NCBI RefSeq assembly: GCF_963678635.1
Contig: NC_087071.1
Location: forward strand, 28,181,325-28,245,324
Direction: 5' to 3'
DNA length: 64,000 nucleotides
From: Symsagittifera roscoffensis
Taxonomy: Eukaryota > Xenacoelomorpha > Acoela > Convolutidae
Positions within the stretch are counted from its first letter, which is position 1; each line of letters begins with the position of its first letter. The position numbers were made by a program, and so were the translations under genes. The notes under the pieces were generated by a model that searched no databases, was not told where the DNA came from, and was given only the letters and a program-made list of their open reading frames with translations. Positions 54,875-64,000 of the stretch are shown one piece after another.

Positions 54875-55892
54875 CAAGAATGGTCGTATCAGGGTGAAGC
54901 CCTGATTGTTTCGACTGCTTTTTAAGGTTTATGAAGCAGTAATAACATTAAAAAATTAAATGTAAGAAAAAATAAAATGAAATTTTTTTTTTCTAAAATT
55001 TGAAATTTTTTATGAAAATCATCCCCCCACACGCCATACAAAGTACAAAAGGATAAATTTTGCTCCTTGTAACAAACAAATTATGACGAATACGCTTCTT
55101 TAACCAATTTGGAACGATTTCTAAGACGGATTAACTCTCCGCTTACGCGTTAATAGCGCGAAAAATATCGCGCGTTAATTGTCCCAAATTGGCCAAAATG
55201 GCAATCTTTAAACCCCCGTAACTTTACGAAAATTGATCACAGTTGAAAAATTTTTTTAAATTTGGGCTCAGGGCAACAATACTTTTCGAATGATATTAAA
55301 AAAAATCCGTCAAAAATGGCTAGTTAAAAAGTCGAATTTTGTCTGAAGAAAAAAAACCCACCCCGAGCACAAATATTCCGTTACTTTCGTATCGAAAGTT
55401 GGAACACTTACTTTCGTATCGAAAGTCGGAACACTTACTTTCGTATCGAAAGTCGGAACACTTACTTTCGTATCGAAAGTCGGAACACTTACTTTCGTAT
55501 CGAAAGTCGGAACACTTACTTTCGTATCGAAAGTCGGAACACTTACTTTCGTATCGAAAGTCGGAACACTTACTTTCGTATCGAAAGTCGGAACACTTAC
55601 TTTCGTATCGAAAGTCGGAACACTTACTTTCGTATCGAAAGTCGGAACACTTACTTTCGTATCGAAAGTCGGAACACTTACTTTCGTATCGAAAGTCGGA
55701 ACACTTACTTTCGTATCGAAAGTCGGAACACTTACTTTCGTATCGAAAGTCGGAACACTTACTTTCGTATCGAAAGTCGGAACACTTACTTTCGTATCGA
55801 AAGTCGGAACACTTACTTTCGTATCGAAAGTCGGAACACTTACTTTCGTATCGAAAGTCGGAACACTTACTTTCGTATCGAAAGTCGGAACA
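54875..55892 (+). mobile_element. E-family repeat, copy E4, with expanded minisatellite
   Basis: Starts CAAGAATGGTCGTATCAGGG with hairpin TCAGGGTGAAGCCCTGA, shares the internal words with E1-E3, and ends in the 27-bp array 55381-55892 followed by ATAATCACTTGACAATTG. It lies inside the intron between exons 54263-54328 and 56058-56201 of the plus-strand gene. Confidence 0.85.
55381..55892. repeat. 27-bp minisatellite, 19 copies, each with a hairpin core
   Basis: Unit CTTACTTTCGTATCGAAAGT plus CGGAACA. Only the first unit shows a change (GTTGGAACA). Within each unit ACTTTCG and CGAAAGT form a 7-bp inverted repeat around TAT. Because 27 is a multiple of three and no stop occurs in the unit, it is open in several frames on both strands, which yields false ORFs of 185-197 codons. 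Confidence 0.97.
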
Positions 55893-56057
55893 ATAATCAC
55901 TTGACAATTGCAAAATTAAATGCGAGAATGACCGATTTACCGGGCATCAGCGTACAATTTATGAATTTTCAAGGGAGTTGAAGTTTTTTGGCTTGTTCGC
56001 AAATATCCCAAACTTACTCTAAAGGCGCCCATTCACCATAGCCTATTTTAATTTCAG

Positions 56058-56201
56058 ATAGAAGAAGTGATTCGGGAGGGTATGGACCCAAATGGCTTCA
56101 TCAGCTATGACTCATCTTTTCGTCTGTGGTGCCCATCCAATGAGAAGTTCTGGGAGAACATCGCCAAAGATTTCAGGGAGCAGAAGAAACTCAAACAGCA
56201 G
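56058..56201 (+). CDS. Penultimate exon of the unnamed plus-strand gene
   Basis: Acceptor CCTATTTTAATTTCAG ends at 56057. 144 nt in phase 0: IEEVIREGMDPNGFISYD, SSFRLWCPSNEKFWENIAKD, FREQKKLKQQ. The only donor that keeps the frame into the next exon is CAG|GCAAGG, a GC donor. The two GT dinucleotides nearby would lead to a stop. I do not recognise the family; the second half is strongly basic and helical. Confidence 0.68.
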
Positions 56202-56442
56202 GCAAGGGGGTTGAATTTTTTACCCTGATGTACTTGCAATAAAAATCGGAATCAAGATTTTTGCAATTAATTGCCAATAGTACTAGAAAACTAATTATAT
56301 AACGGCTGTTTCCAAAGCTGTTATTTTAAAAAGACCAAAATTAAGGTCTATAGAAATTAATTCCTTCTCCAGTTTCCTAACCCTTTTGAAAAAATTGGCT
56401 GTGTCCATGATCAACCAAATAATTTATTAATTAATCGTATAG

Positions 56443-56805
56443 GGCGGCTTCATCACCCGAATGTTCCGATCTATAACTCCAAACCGAAAGTCATTCAGCC
56501 GAATGGGAACCTACTTCAGCTCAACTGTGATGCGGTCAAACAGATTCGGCTCCAACCACTCTTCGGCTAGCCGCACCTCTAAACGCAGATCACGTGACAA
56601 GAACCACAACCCAGTTACAGACACGATTAAAGAAGATACGGAAGATTCGACCGGTTCAAGGCAGCTGGATTTTGGACAAGTTGTAGACTTAGTACTAACT
56701 AGACCGAATAGTACGAATTACAAACACGAAACTGAAATGGAGATTGAAAATGAGGATCAAATTTTGGACCAAGAAAATTATTTGGATACTAAATCTATCA
56801 GATAG
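56443..56805 (+). CDS. Terminal exon of the unnamed plus-strand gene
   Basis: Acceptor ATTAATTAATCGTATAG ends at 56442. 121 codons to TAG: GGFITRMFRSITPNRKSF, RMGTYFSSTVMRSNRFGS, then a Ser/Arg-rich stretch SASRTSKRRSRDKNHN and an acidic tail ending NYLDTKSIR. Several R-x-x-S sites suggest a phosphorylated, disordered cytoplasmic tail; that is inference. Together with the two upstream exons the readable protein is about 190 residues, clearly only the C-terminal part. Codon use and the three matching phases make this a real gene; the identity is unknown. Confidence 0.7.
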   Translation, partial: GGFITRMFRSITPNRKSFSRMGTYFSSTVMRSNRFGSNHSSASRTSKRRSRDKNHNPVTDTIKEDTEDSTGSRQLDFGQVVDLVLTRPNSTNYKHETEMEIENEDQILDQENYLDTKSIR

Positions 56806-57626
56806 TTTTTTGATGATTTCATTGTTTATAGATGAATTATCGCTTCAAAACACGAACAAGCGAAGCTAAAGCAAAGTATGTACGTTTTTAGATGGTATTC
56901 ACACCAGTTTTGAAAACAATTACGAATTGACGTCTAGTTAGAAAAATTCAGGTTGAATTTGTTAAAAAATTGTCTGTTTTGTCAAAATACTCTCAATTTA
57001 CAGAGACATTGTTCAATTTTTGTGGGAATAAGAACGTGTATACTCTGTCTTAACTTCGCCGACGATCATTGTCAATAACTGTGATTAGTTGTAAGCTGTT
57101 ACATATTCATAGATGTTCATTCATTTTGCTTATCAAATTTAGTTGTTTTTCCTGTCTGTTTTTGGTGAAAACTTTGAATTAAAAAACTTTCAATCAAATG
57201 ATCTGAAAAGGCAAATGTTTTAGAGGCTCTGATTCTGCCCTAAAACAACTCAAACCGCGAAACTTTATTGCCATTCAGGCCAGCCTCCAAAGTTTTTGAA
57301 CGTCATGAAAAGATGTGAACAGCAGTAATTTTGCACAATTTAATTTCATTAATCTAGGAAATTTTTAAGTGTAATATTCGAAGAGTCATCGTTTTAGTCG
57401 TATTTTAGTAATCTTTTTATAGTAATATAATCATAAATTGTTTGCATCGTAGATTTCATTCAGTTTAAAACCTAGTACTGTACAACAAAATGAAATTTAA
57501 GTGGGAGAGCTCTAAAGAACTTTACAGCCCGTTTTCAGCGCTTTCATTTTTGTATTTTCTTTTGTTCTTTTTTATTATTTTTGTTAACCAAAAAAATCAA
57601 AGCTAAATTGGCAAAAAAACTGAGAA
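56806..57626. other. Downstream of the plus-strand gene
   Basis: Probably 3' UTR then intergenic sequence. No clear gene seen; no single polyadenylation signal stands out. Confidence 0.4.
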
Positions 57627-58292
57627 CCCGGGTCGAGATCCCGCTCAAACCGCTCAAATCTTGCTTAAAAAAACCGCTCAAAAACCGCTCATTTCTTGCG
57701 GTAATTTTTGAACGGTTTTTCAAGCAAGATTTGAGGTGTTTTTAGGCGGTTTTTGAGCGGTCTTATGAAGAAAACTGATTAAAACCAACAAAAAGGCCTG
57801 GAAAAGTAACGTGACGCTAAAATGCAGTTGAAATACTATCTACAACTCGGGTTGACCTCCATAAACCGAAAATGCTTATCTTACTTTTCCCACACCGAAA
57901 ATGCGTATCATACAATTGCCTACATCAAATGTATGGAAAAATGCTAATCGTACAATTTTCATACAATTTCAAAAAACCAATGAAAAATGATTCAATCTAG
58001 TTTCTCCGGCTATTTGAACCAAATAAAACAGTCTGGTGATGAAAAATAACTGGTTTTGGAAAAAAAATGGTTCTCATACAATTTCCATATACGAAAATTG
58101 TATGATAACCATTTTTTCATAAAAGGCAAGATTTTCAGAAGCATGTTAAAACTTGTTTTTAATCAAATTTAAAGTAATTAATAGTGCTTTTGCTCGATTT
58201 AAAGCACCTCGCTCATCAAAAACGAAAATTTAAAATGAAGCTTAAAAAAATGGCTATCTGACAATATCCATAAAATAAAGTAAGCACTTCGG

Positions 58293-58445
58293 CCCGGGTG
58301 TCATCCAAATATCAGTCAAATATCAACCAAGCATCATTCAAGTATCATCCACGTATCATTAAAGTATCATTCAAGTAAGATTCAAATATCAATCAAGTAT
58401 CACTCAAGTATCAATCAAGCATCATTCAAGTATCATTCACGTATC
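58293..58445. repeat. ~11-bp minisatellite (AAGTATCATTC)n
   Basis: About 14 imperfect copies of AAGTATCATTC with variants such as AAATATCAGTC and AAGCATCATTC. It lies within the fold-back element. Confidence 0.9.
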
Positions 58446-58844
58446 AAAACCTTGAATATGAGGAAGCTAAATCAACTGCCCAACACTTCCGTCCTGGGAG
58501 CCAAATCAGCTGTCCAACACGGAATTATCAATTTTATTCTCGCAATTATATGCTAATTTAGTTTTATCAAGTTTTCATTTAGATTAAAAAAAAAACCCAA
58601 CAGTTTTGGATTGCGAGTACAGCGTCAAAATATGAGACTAAACTTTTCAGGTGGTAATTTTTTCTTCTTTGTATGATTTCCCATATCACTCATCTTCATA
58701 AATTTGAATAGCAGTGTAGTAAATTTCTACTTTTATACGCACCATCTCATATAAATTAATGACGTTTTTGGTTTTTTATGAGGTTTTAAACGTCATATAA
58801 CCTGCAAAAAAGAAAGCCCGTGTCTATATTTTTCACCAAATTGA

Positions 58845-59345
58845 GCGGTGTCAAAACTTGAGCGGTTTGAGAGATTTTTTTAGACAAATACGCTCAAAAT
58901 CTTGCTTGAAAATGAGCGGTTTGAGCGTTGTCAAGATTTGAGCGGTTTGAGAGGTTTTTTTAGACAATTACGCTCAAAATCTTGCTTGAAAATGAGCGGT
59001 TTGAGCGTTTTTTGAACGGTTTAACTAAAAAAAAACGCTCAAAAACCGCGCAAGATTTGAACGGTTTTGAGCAGTTTATCTAAAAAAAACCGATCACAAA
59101 CCGCGCAAGATTTGAGCGGTTTTTGAGCAGTTTATCTTAAAAAAACCGCTCAAAAACCGCTCAAATCTTGCGCAGTTTGTGAGCGGTTTTTTAGATAAAC
59201 CGCTCAAAACCGTTCAAATCTTGCGCGTTTTTTGAGCGGTTTCTTCAGATAAACCGTTCAAAAACCGCTCAAACCGCTCATTTTGAAGCAAGATTTTGAG
59301 CGTAATTGTCTATAAAAACCGCTCAAACCGCTCAAATCTTGCTTC
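58845..59345. repeat. Palindromic array of GAGCGGTTTTTGAGC-like words
   Basis: Left half: direct repeats containing TTGAGCGGTTTGAGAG and CTCAAAATCTTGCTTGAAAA at about 94-base spacing (58856 and 58938). Right half: the same words in reverse complement. The turn is at about 59128 (GAGCAGTTTATCTTAAAAAA). In RNA this could form one long imperfect hairpin of roughly 250 bp. Confidence 0.85.
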
Positions 59346-59372
59346 AAATTAGGTGAAAAATCTCGACTCGGG

Positions 59373-60276
59373 AAGCGAACAACTACTAAAAGTGTAATTT
59401 TCTACCATTGACAACAAAATTATCGTTAAGAACCTTCAATTCAAGAAAGTTGAACCAAAAAAATAAGCAATTGGTATTTTCTGAGCTTTGAATTGTCCAA
59501 AAGTTTAAGATTGAAGATTTTACTCAATCTTATAAATTATTTATGTGAAGATTCGTACTTGAGTAGCAGCCATTAATCCATACTGTCAAATATGGACATT
59601 AAAGTTGTTTTATAATCTATTCTTTATTTCATCTTTTGATTTGATAATGTTTAGTTTTAGTTAATTTCTATTGTTTAAAAGTAGGTTATCTAATATCTAC
59701 ATGACTCGTATCCGAAACAAAATTTGGTCTTGTAATTACAATGTGGCGAGCAACTTGAGTGATGTTTTTTATAGCATCAAATATACTCCTTTTTCACCAC
59801 AGTCACTCAACATGAAAAAATTATCTACACAAAAAATATATATTAAGCAAAAAATCGGAAACTTTGTATAGCTTTTTTTGATGATCCAGAAAACTAGAAG
59901 GCTTGATTATGAAATAATCGAATGCGTAAGTAGTAGAAGAGTGAGCAGAAGGGGGGGGGGGGGTTTGGTCCTTGCAGACCTCCTTGTATTAAGATAGGGA
60001 ATAGAGCATCCGGTCTGCAAGCTATGTATTAAGATTGGGAATAGGTTTACCAAAATATTAAGATAGGGAATAGAAAGGTTTTTTGGTTTGTGTGGTAAGA
60101 GAATGGGAAGAAAAAAGGTTTTTTATTTTGGTAAGGAAATGTCTAGTTTTTTCCTCAAAAATTTCGGCGCGCGTTATCTATTTGGAAATATCAAGGGTTA
60201 ATTAAGTATAGGTTGTGGAATTAAGGTAATTTAATTTTTGGTGCAAGGTAAGTCAATTGTAAGCAATGGTAAGTCA
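59373..60276. other. No gene seen; short repeats near 59986-60070
   Basis: TATTAAGATAGGGAATAG occurs at about 59987 and 60057, and TATTAAGATTGGGAATAG at 60028. A G12 run lies near 59951. A 66-codon plus frame (59671-59871) has no distinguishing features. Confidence 0.5.
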
Positions 60277-62000
60277 ATGAGAAGTTTCGAAAATTACAAA
60301 ATTCTTAGTAGGAGATTTAAATAGCTCCAAAAAGAATGAAACAGTGCTTTATCTACATGAAACTATGCAGAAACCTGACTGAAACGGAGCTGAAACTTCC
60401 GTATAATCAGAAAAATAGTCAAAATTCATATTTGAAAATTGTTACGTACAGTTATGTCATCAAATTAGACTCAGCATCTGTCGAAAACGTATTCTTTTTA
60501 CGCTCTTTATCTAGTTTATCACAATTTTTTTGGCCTAGAGAATATCTATGTTGTATACAACCTCAGTTCAAAAAAATAATTTTGATGTTAATTTTGAAAC
60601 ATTGGTGGAATTTTGCCTGATTCGATTCTAATTTGAATTTTTTTAGATCCATAATAAAAATTCATTAAAAAGAGACAAAACTAAAAATATCATTTGCACA
60701 TCCATTTTAATTAAGTGAAATGTGATTTCTGCGAAATAATCATTTTTCTGCTAATTTACCATAAACACATATTTTATCTAAGTTTTATCACAATTATCAT
60801 CCTAGGTTCGTGTATGAAACAGATTTCGAAGAATTTTGTACGACAAAGATCAAAAACTGCATCTGTTTTTTATCAAAATTGGTAGATAGATACGAGTTTC
60901 AAATTTCAAAAAATGTATCTGGTTCTTACAAAAACTAGTGGATGTATACGTACACTTTTCTAACAAACTGAAATTTATCTACATATTCATCTGTTGTAGT
61001 CTTGTTATTTCTCAAAATTATTTCTAAAGCAGAGCTTGGTAGTAGTTTTTGTTTGACAACTCATGTAATTATAAAACTTGAACTCAAATTTTTGAGTAAA
61101 ACTTTTTCTACTTTCCTCTAGGACAACTGTTTTTGTATGAAATTTAGAACTAAGAAGAAAATTTAGTGGAAAAAAAGTTTCAATTAACCAATTAATTTTG
61201 TCTCCAAATTGAATTTAAAGGAAACCCGCTTGAAAACTCTAAATTTTTGATAACTTCACTTAACTCATAAAAAGACAGAAACAAAAACACGATAAAAACC
61301 TTATCAAAGTCTCCAATTGGTAGTTTTGAATTTCGATTGTTTCTTAGACTGATATTGATTATCTAAAATCAGAAACAATTTTCTCGAAATTCAGAAATAA
61401 TTAAAATGAATTTTCTATTATAATTCATGCAAACTCAAAGTTCCTGCAAACCAATCTGAGTGATTTTCAATCCAATTTGAATGAAATTTTGCTCAAAAAT
61501 GAATTTTACATGGAAAACCGTATCATTTAAACAAACGTTCTCTAATCCAAAGCAATTTTAGTATAAAAAACCCATTTTTACTTTGACGATTCTGAACCAA
61601 GTAACTGTATATTTTTCTATGTTCCCTTATGTTATTGAAAAGTTTTTTTATTTCAGAGTTAAGTAGAGTTAAATAATTATTATTCTGGAAACTCTAGCAA
61701 AAATATCTCCAATTTTTCTTTAATTCGTCAATATTTAAATAATGTCTTAAAATTGATGGGCAACAAACAAAAAGTTTATGAACGTACTCGAATAATGAAC
61801 TAGAAAAATTTCAGAATGATAGCTAGGCAAATCAATTCAGTTAGTCGATGTTTTATAGGAATCATGTACTTTCTGGAAAAACTTTTGCCAAAAAAGTTTC
61901 AACTCATTAGATTATTATATGTATTTTTTTTTTGTAATTTGAACACAACCGATTCGCTGTAAGAAATCGACTATTTCATTTATTACTGTAGATAAAAGAT
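60277..62000. repeat. Direct duplication of unknown sequence, copy 1
   Basis: Starts ATGAGAAGTTTCGAAAATTA, the same word as 62461, and stays colinear with copy 2 at an offset of about 2184 with many substitutions. The 94-codon plus frame at 60336-60620 (MKQCFIYMKLCRNLTETE...) is shared for its first ~55 codons with 62520-62744, then diverges by frame. Ends near a GAACACAACCGATTCGCTGT word at 61947. Not recognised. Confidence 0.8.
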
Positions 62001-62460
62001 TTTTGAATTGATTTCAATTTAAAAGTTTCACGAAAGTTTGAACTCGTTTGTTGCTGATTTTTTCGTCAATTATAACCTTTGAACAGGAGCAATATTATAA
62101 AAAATCTATAGAATTCTAGGTTTTTCGAGCTTCAGTAAAAATTTTTACGGTATTTTGTCCTATATTTGATTTTGTATGTTTTTAAATTTAGTTTTTTGGA
62201 GAGTTTGCTTGCTATCCATCATCATGTAGAACTTTATTCTGACGTAAAACTTTATTCTGCTGTTTCGTGAATTGAATTTTTAGTTTTTCTGCTGCTATGT
62301 GTTTGAAAACTACAATTTGAATTTTTTGAAACTCCACAGGTTTTACGATGTCTTGACACGTCTTTACGTGTATAATCTCTGTCTATTACAAGACAATTAA
62401 CTCTTTCGTTTCTATTCAATGACGGCATCCTAAATAGTAAAAAAAAGAACAAGGGCTCAA
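62001..62460. other. Spacer between the two direct copies
   Basis: AT-rich. A minus-strand frame of 66 codons (62252-62452: CLVIDRDYTRKDVSRHRKTC, CSFQTHSSRKTKNS) is unremarkable but polar enough to be noted. Confidence 0.3.
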
Positions 62461-64000
62461 ATGAGAAGTTTCGAAAATTACAAAATTCTTAGTAGGAGAA
62501 TTAAATAGCTCCAAAAAGAATGAAACAGTGCTTTATCTACATGAAACTATGCAGAAACCTTACTGAAACGGAGCTGAAACTTCCGTATAATCAGAAAAAT
62601 AGTCAAAATTCATATTTGAAAATTGTTACGTACAGTTACGTCATCAAATTAGACTCAGCATCTGTCCAAAACTTATCTTTCCTACGCTCTATATCTAGTT
62701 TGCCACTAATTTTTTGGCCTAGAGAATATCTATGTTGTAAGTAACCTCAATTCAAAAAACTAATTTTGGTATTAATTTTGAAACGTTGGCGGAAATTTGC
62801 ATGATTCGATTCTAACTTGAACTTTTTAAAGCTTCAGAAAAAAATTCATTCAAAAGCGACAAAACTAAAAATATCATTTAAACATCCAAATTATTTAAGT
62901 GAAATGTGATTTCTGCGAAATAATCATTTTTCTGCTAATTTACCATAAACACATATTTTACCTAAGTTTTTATCAAAAATATTATCCTAGGTTCGTGTAT
63001 GAAACAGATTTTGCGGAATGTTGTATGTCAAAGATCAAAAACTGCATCTGTTTCTTATCAAAAATGGTAGATATATACGATTTTCAATATTAAAAATTTG
63101 TATCTGGTTCTTACAAAAACTAGTGGATATGTACACTTTTCTAATGTTCTACATAATCATCTGTTCTAGTCTTGTTATTTCTCAAAACTATTTCTACAGC
63201 AGGGCTTGATAGTAGTTTTTGTTTGACAATTCATGTATTTATTAAACTTGATCACAACAATTTCCTCTACGACAACTGCTTTTGTATAAAAATCAGAACT
63301 TAGAAGATAATTTAGCGGAAAAAAAGTTTCAATTAACCAATCAATTTTGTCTCCAAATTGAATTTAAATGAAACCCGCTTGATAACTCTAATTTTTTGAC
63401 AACTTCACTTAACTCATATAACGATAGAAACAAAAACACGATAAAAATCTTATCAATGTCTCCACTTGGTAGTTTTGAATTTCGATTGTTTCTTAGACTG
63501 ATATTGATTATCTAAAATCAGAAATAAATTTCTCAAAATTCGGAATTAATTAAAATGTATTTCAAATAAATTTCCTGCAAGATCAAAGTTCCTGCAAACC
63601 AATCAGTGATTTTTAATCCAATTTGAATAAAATTTTGCTCAAAACTGATTTTTAAATAGAAAAACCGAATCATTCAAACGAACATTCTCTAATCCAAAGC
63701 AAACTTAGTATAAAAAAATATTTTTACTAAGAATATTTTGAACCAAAAAACTGTATATTTTTTTATGTTCCCTGCTGATATTGAAAAGACTTTTAGTTCA
63801 GAGTTAAATAGTATTAAATAACTATTATTCTAGAAACTCTAGAAATTATATCTCCATTTTTTTTTAAATTCGTCAATATTTAAATAATGTCCTAAAATTG
63901 ATGGTCAACAAACAAAAAGTTCATAATGTGTATTTTTATTGTATTTTGAACACAACGGATTTGCTGTAAGAAATCTACTTTTTTATATATTAATGTAGAT
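62461..64000. repeat. Direct duplication of unknown sequence, copy 2 (runs off the window)
   Basis: Second copy of 60277-62000. It carries a deletion of about 130 bases near 63924 relative to copy 1, after which GAACACAACGGATTTGCTGT restores the match. The duplicated piece is coding-poor, and the short frames 62899-63093 and 63018-63209 are not preserved in copy 1 as open frames of the same length. Confidence 0.8.

Larger units (their letters stand above)
57627..59372. mobile_element. Fold-back element built from ACCGCTCAAA repeats
   Basis: Terminal words CCCGGGTCGAGAT (57627-57639) and ATCTCGACTCGGG (59360-59372) are inverted copies with one mismatch. Just inside them is the direct/inverted word GCTCAAACCGCTCAAATC, and dozens of copies of ACCGCTCAAA or its complement fill 57645-57770 and 58845-59345. 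The right part is itself a near-palindrome centred at about 59130. The centre of the element holds an 11-bp minisatellite. No ORF and no target-site duplication seen. Unclassified. Confidence 0.7.

Noticed and set aside
55381-55892. CRISPR-like array
   Set aside because: Units are contiguous without variable spacers, the genome is animal, and no cas genes are present.
55310-55913. Open frames of 185-197 codons on both strands with SVPTFDTKV-like repeats
   Set aside because: They are translations of the 27-bp minisatellite, open in three frames only because the unit length is a multiple of three and lacks stops.
60277-64000. A pair of long terminal repeats flanking a retrotransposon
   Set aside because: The spacer is only about 460 bases and non-coding, and no TG/CA ends, primer-binding site or polypurine tract is visible.

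Overview
The window is animal (metazoan) nuclear DNA, AT-rich, with spliced genes, several classes of retrotransposon, DNA-transposon relics, minisatellites and two 200-base runs of N at 15712-15911 and 53933-54132. Prokaryotic gene structure, CRISPR arrays, rRNA and convincing tRNAs are absent. I cannot assign a species; a small invertebrate, for example a tunicate or an arthropod, would fit, but nothing seen is decisive.

Layout. (1) 1-7345: head-to-tail array of about 1.8-kb units, each an antisense, 5'-truncated and dead non-LTR retrotransposon (called LINE-1 here as a local label). (2) 7545-12990: a short plus-strand LINE tail, then two head-to-tail, minus-strand, degenerate copies (A and B) of a second non-LTR family whose C-terminus resembles a restriction-like endonuclease domain (R2-like architecture). 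(3) 13811-34020: an array of about 5-kb composite units made of a third non-LTR element (LINE-2) plus fragments of two Penelope-like elements (PLE-a and PLE-b). It is broken by two inverted segments and one N gap, and ended by a hAT-type MITE with an 8-bp target duplication. (4) 34021-36575: AT-rich sequence with one E-family repeat and a possible exon. (5) 36655-43825: a near-perfect 3.6-kb tandem segmental duplication. It carries a candidate terminal exon, a small ORF and a TIR element built from AATCGATTATAATCC-like repeats. (6) 43824-47900: minisatellites and a duplicated module with a cysteine-rich ORF, a 3 x 201-bp triplication and minus-strand ORFs. (7) 48415-53218: four exons of a minus-strand DXD glycosyltransferase of the alpha-1,4-galactosyltransferase/Gb3-synthase type. 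(8) 54263-56805: the last three exons of a plus-strand gene I cannot name, one intron of which appears to be GC-AG. (9) 54875-55892: an E-family repeat carrying 19 copies of a 27-bp hairpin unit. (10) 57627-59372: a fold-back element rich in ACCGCTCAAA repeats. (11) 60277-64000: a 2.18-kb direct duplication of unknown sequence.

Only the glycosyltransferase and the plus-strand gene are convincing host genes. They lie next to each other on opposite strands, and the second N gap sits where one or both 5' ends should be. Everything left of about 34 kb is dead retroelement sequence amplified by tandem duplication, not by fresh retrotransposition. All reading was by eye; percentages are avoided and boundaries are approximate unless bases are quoted.
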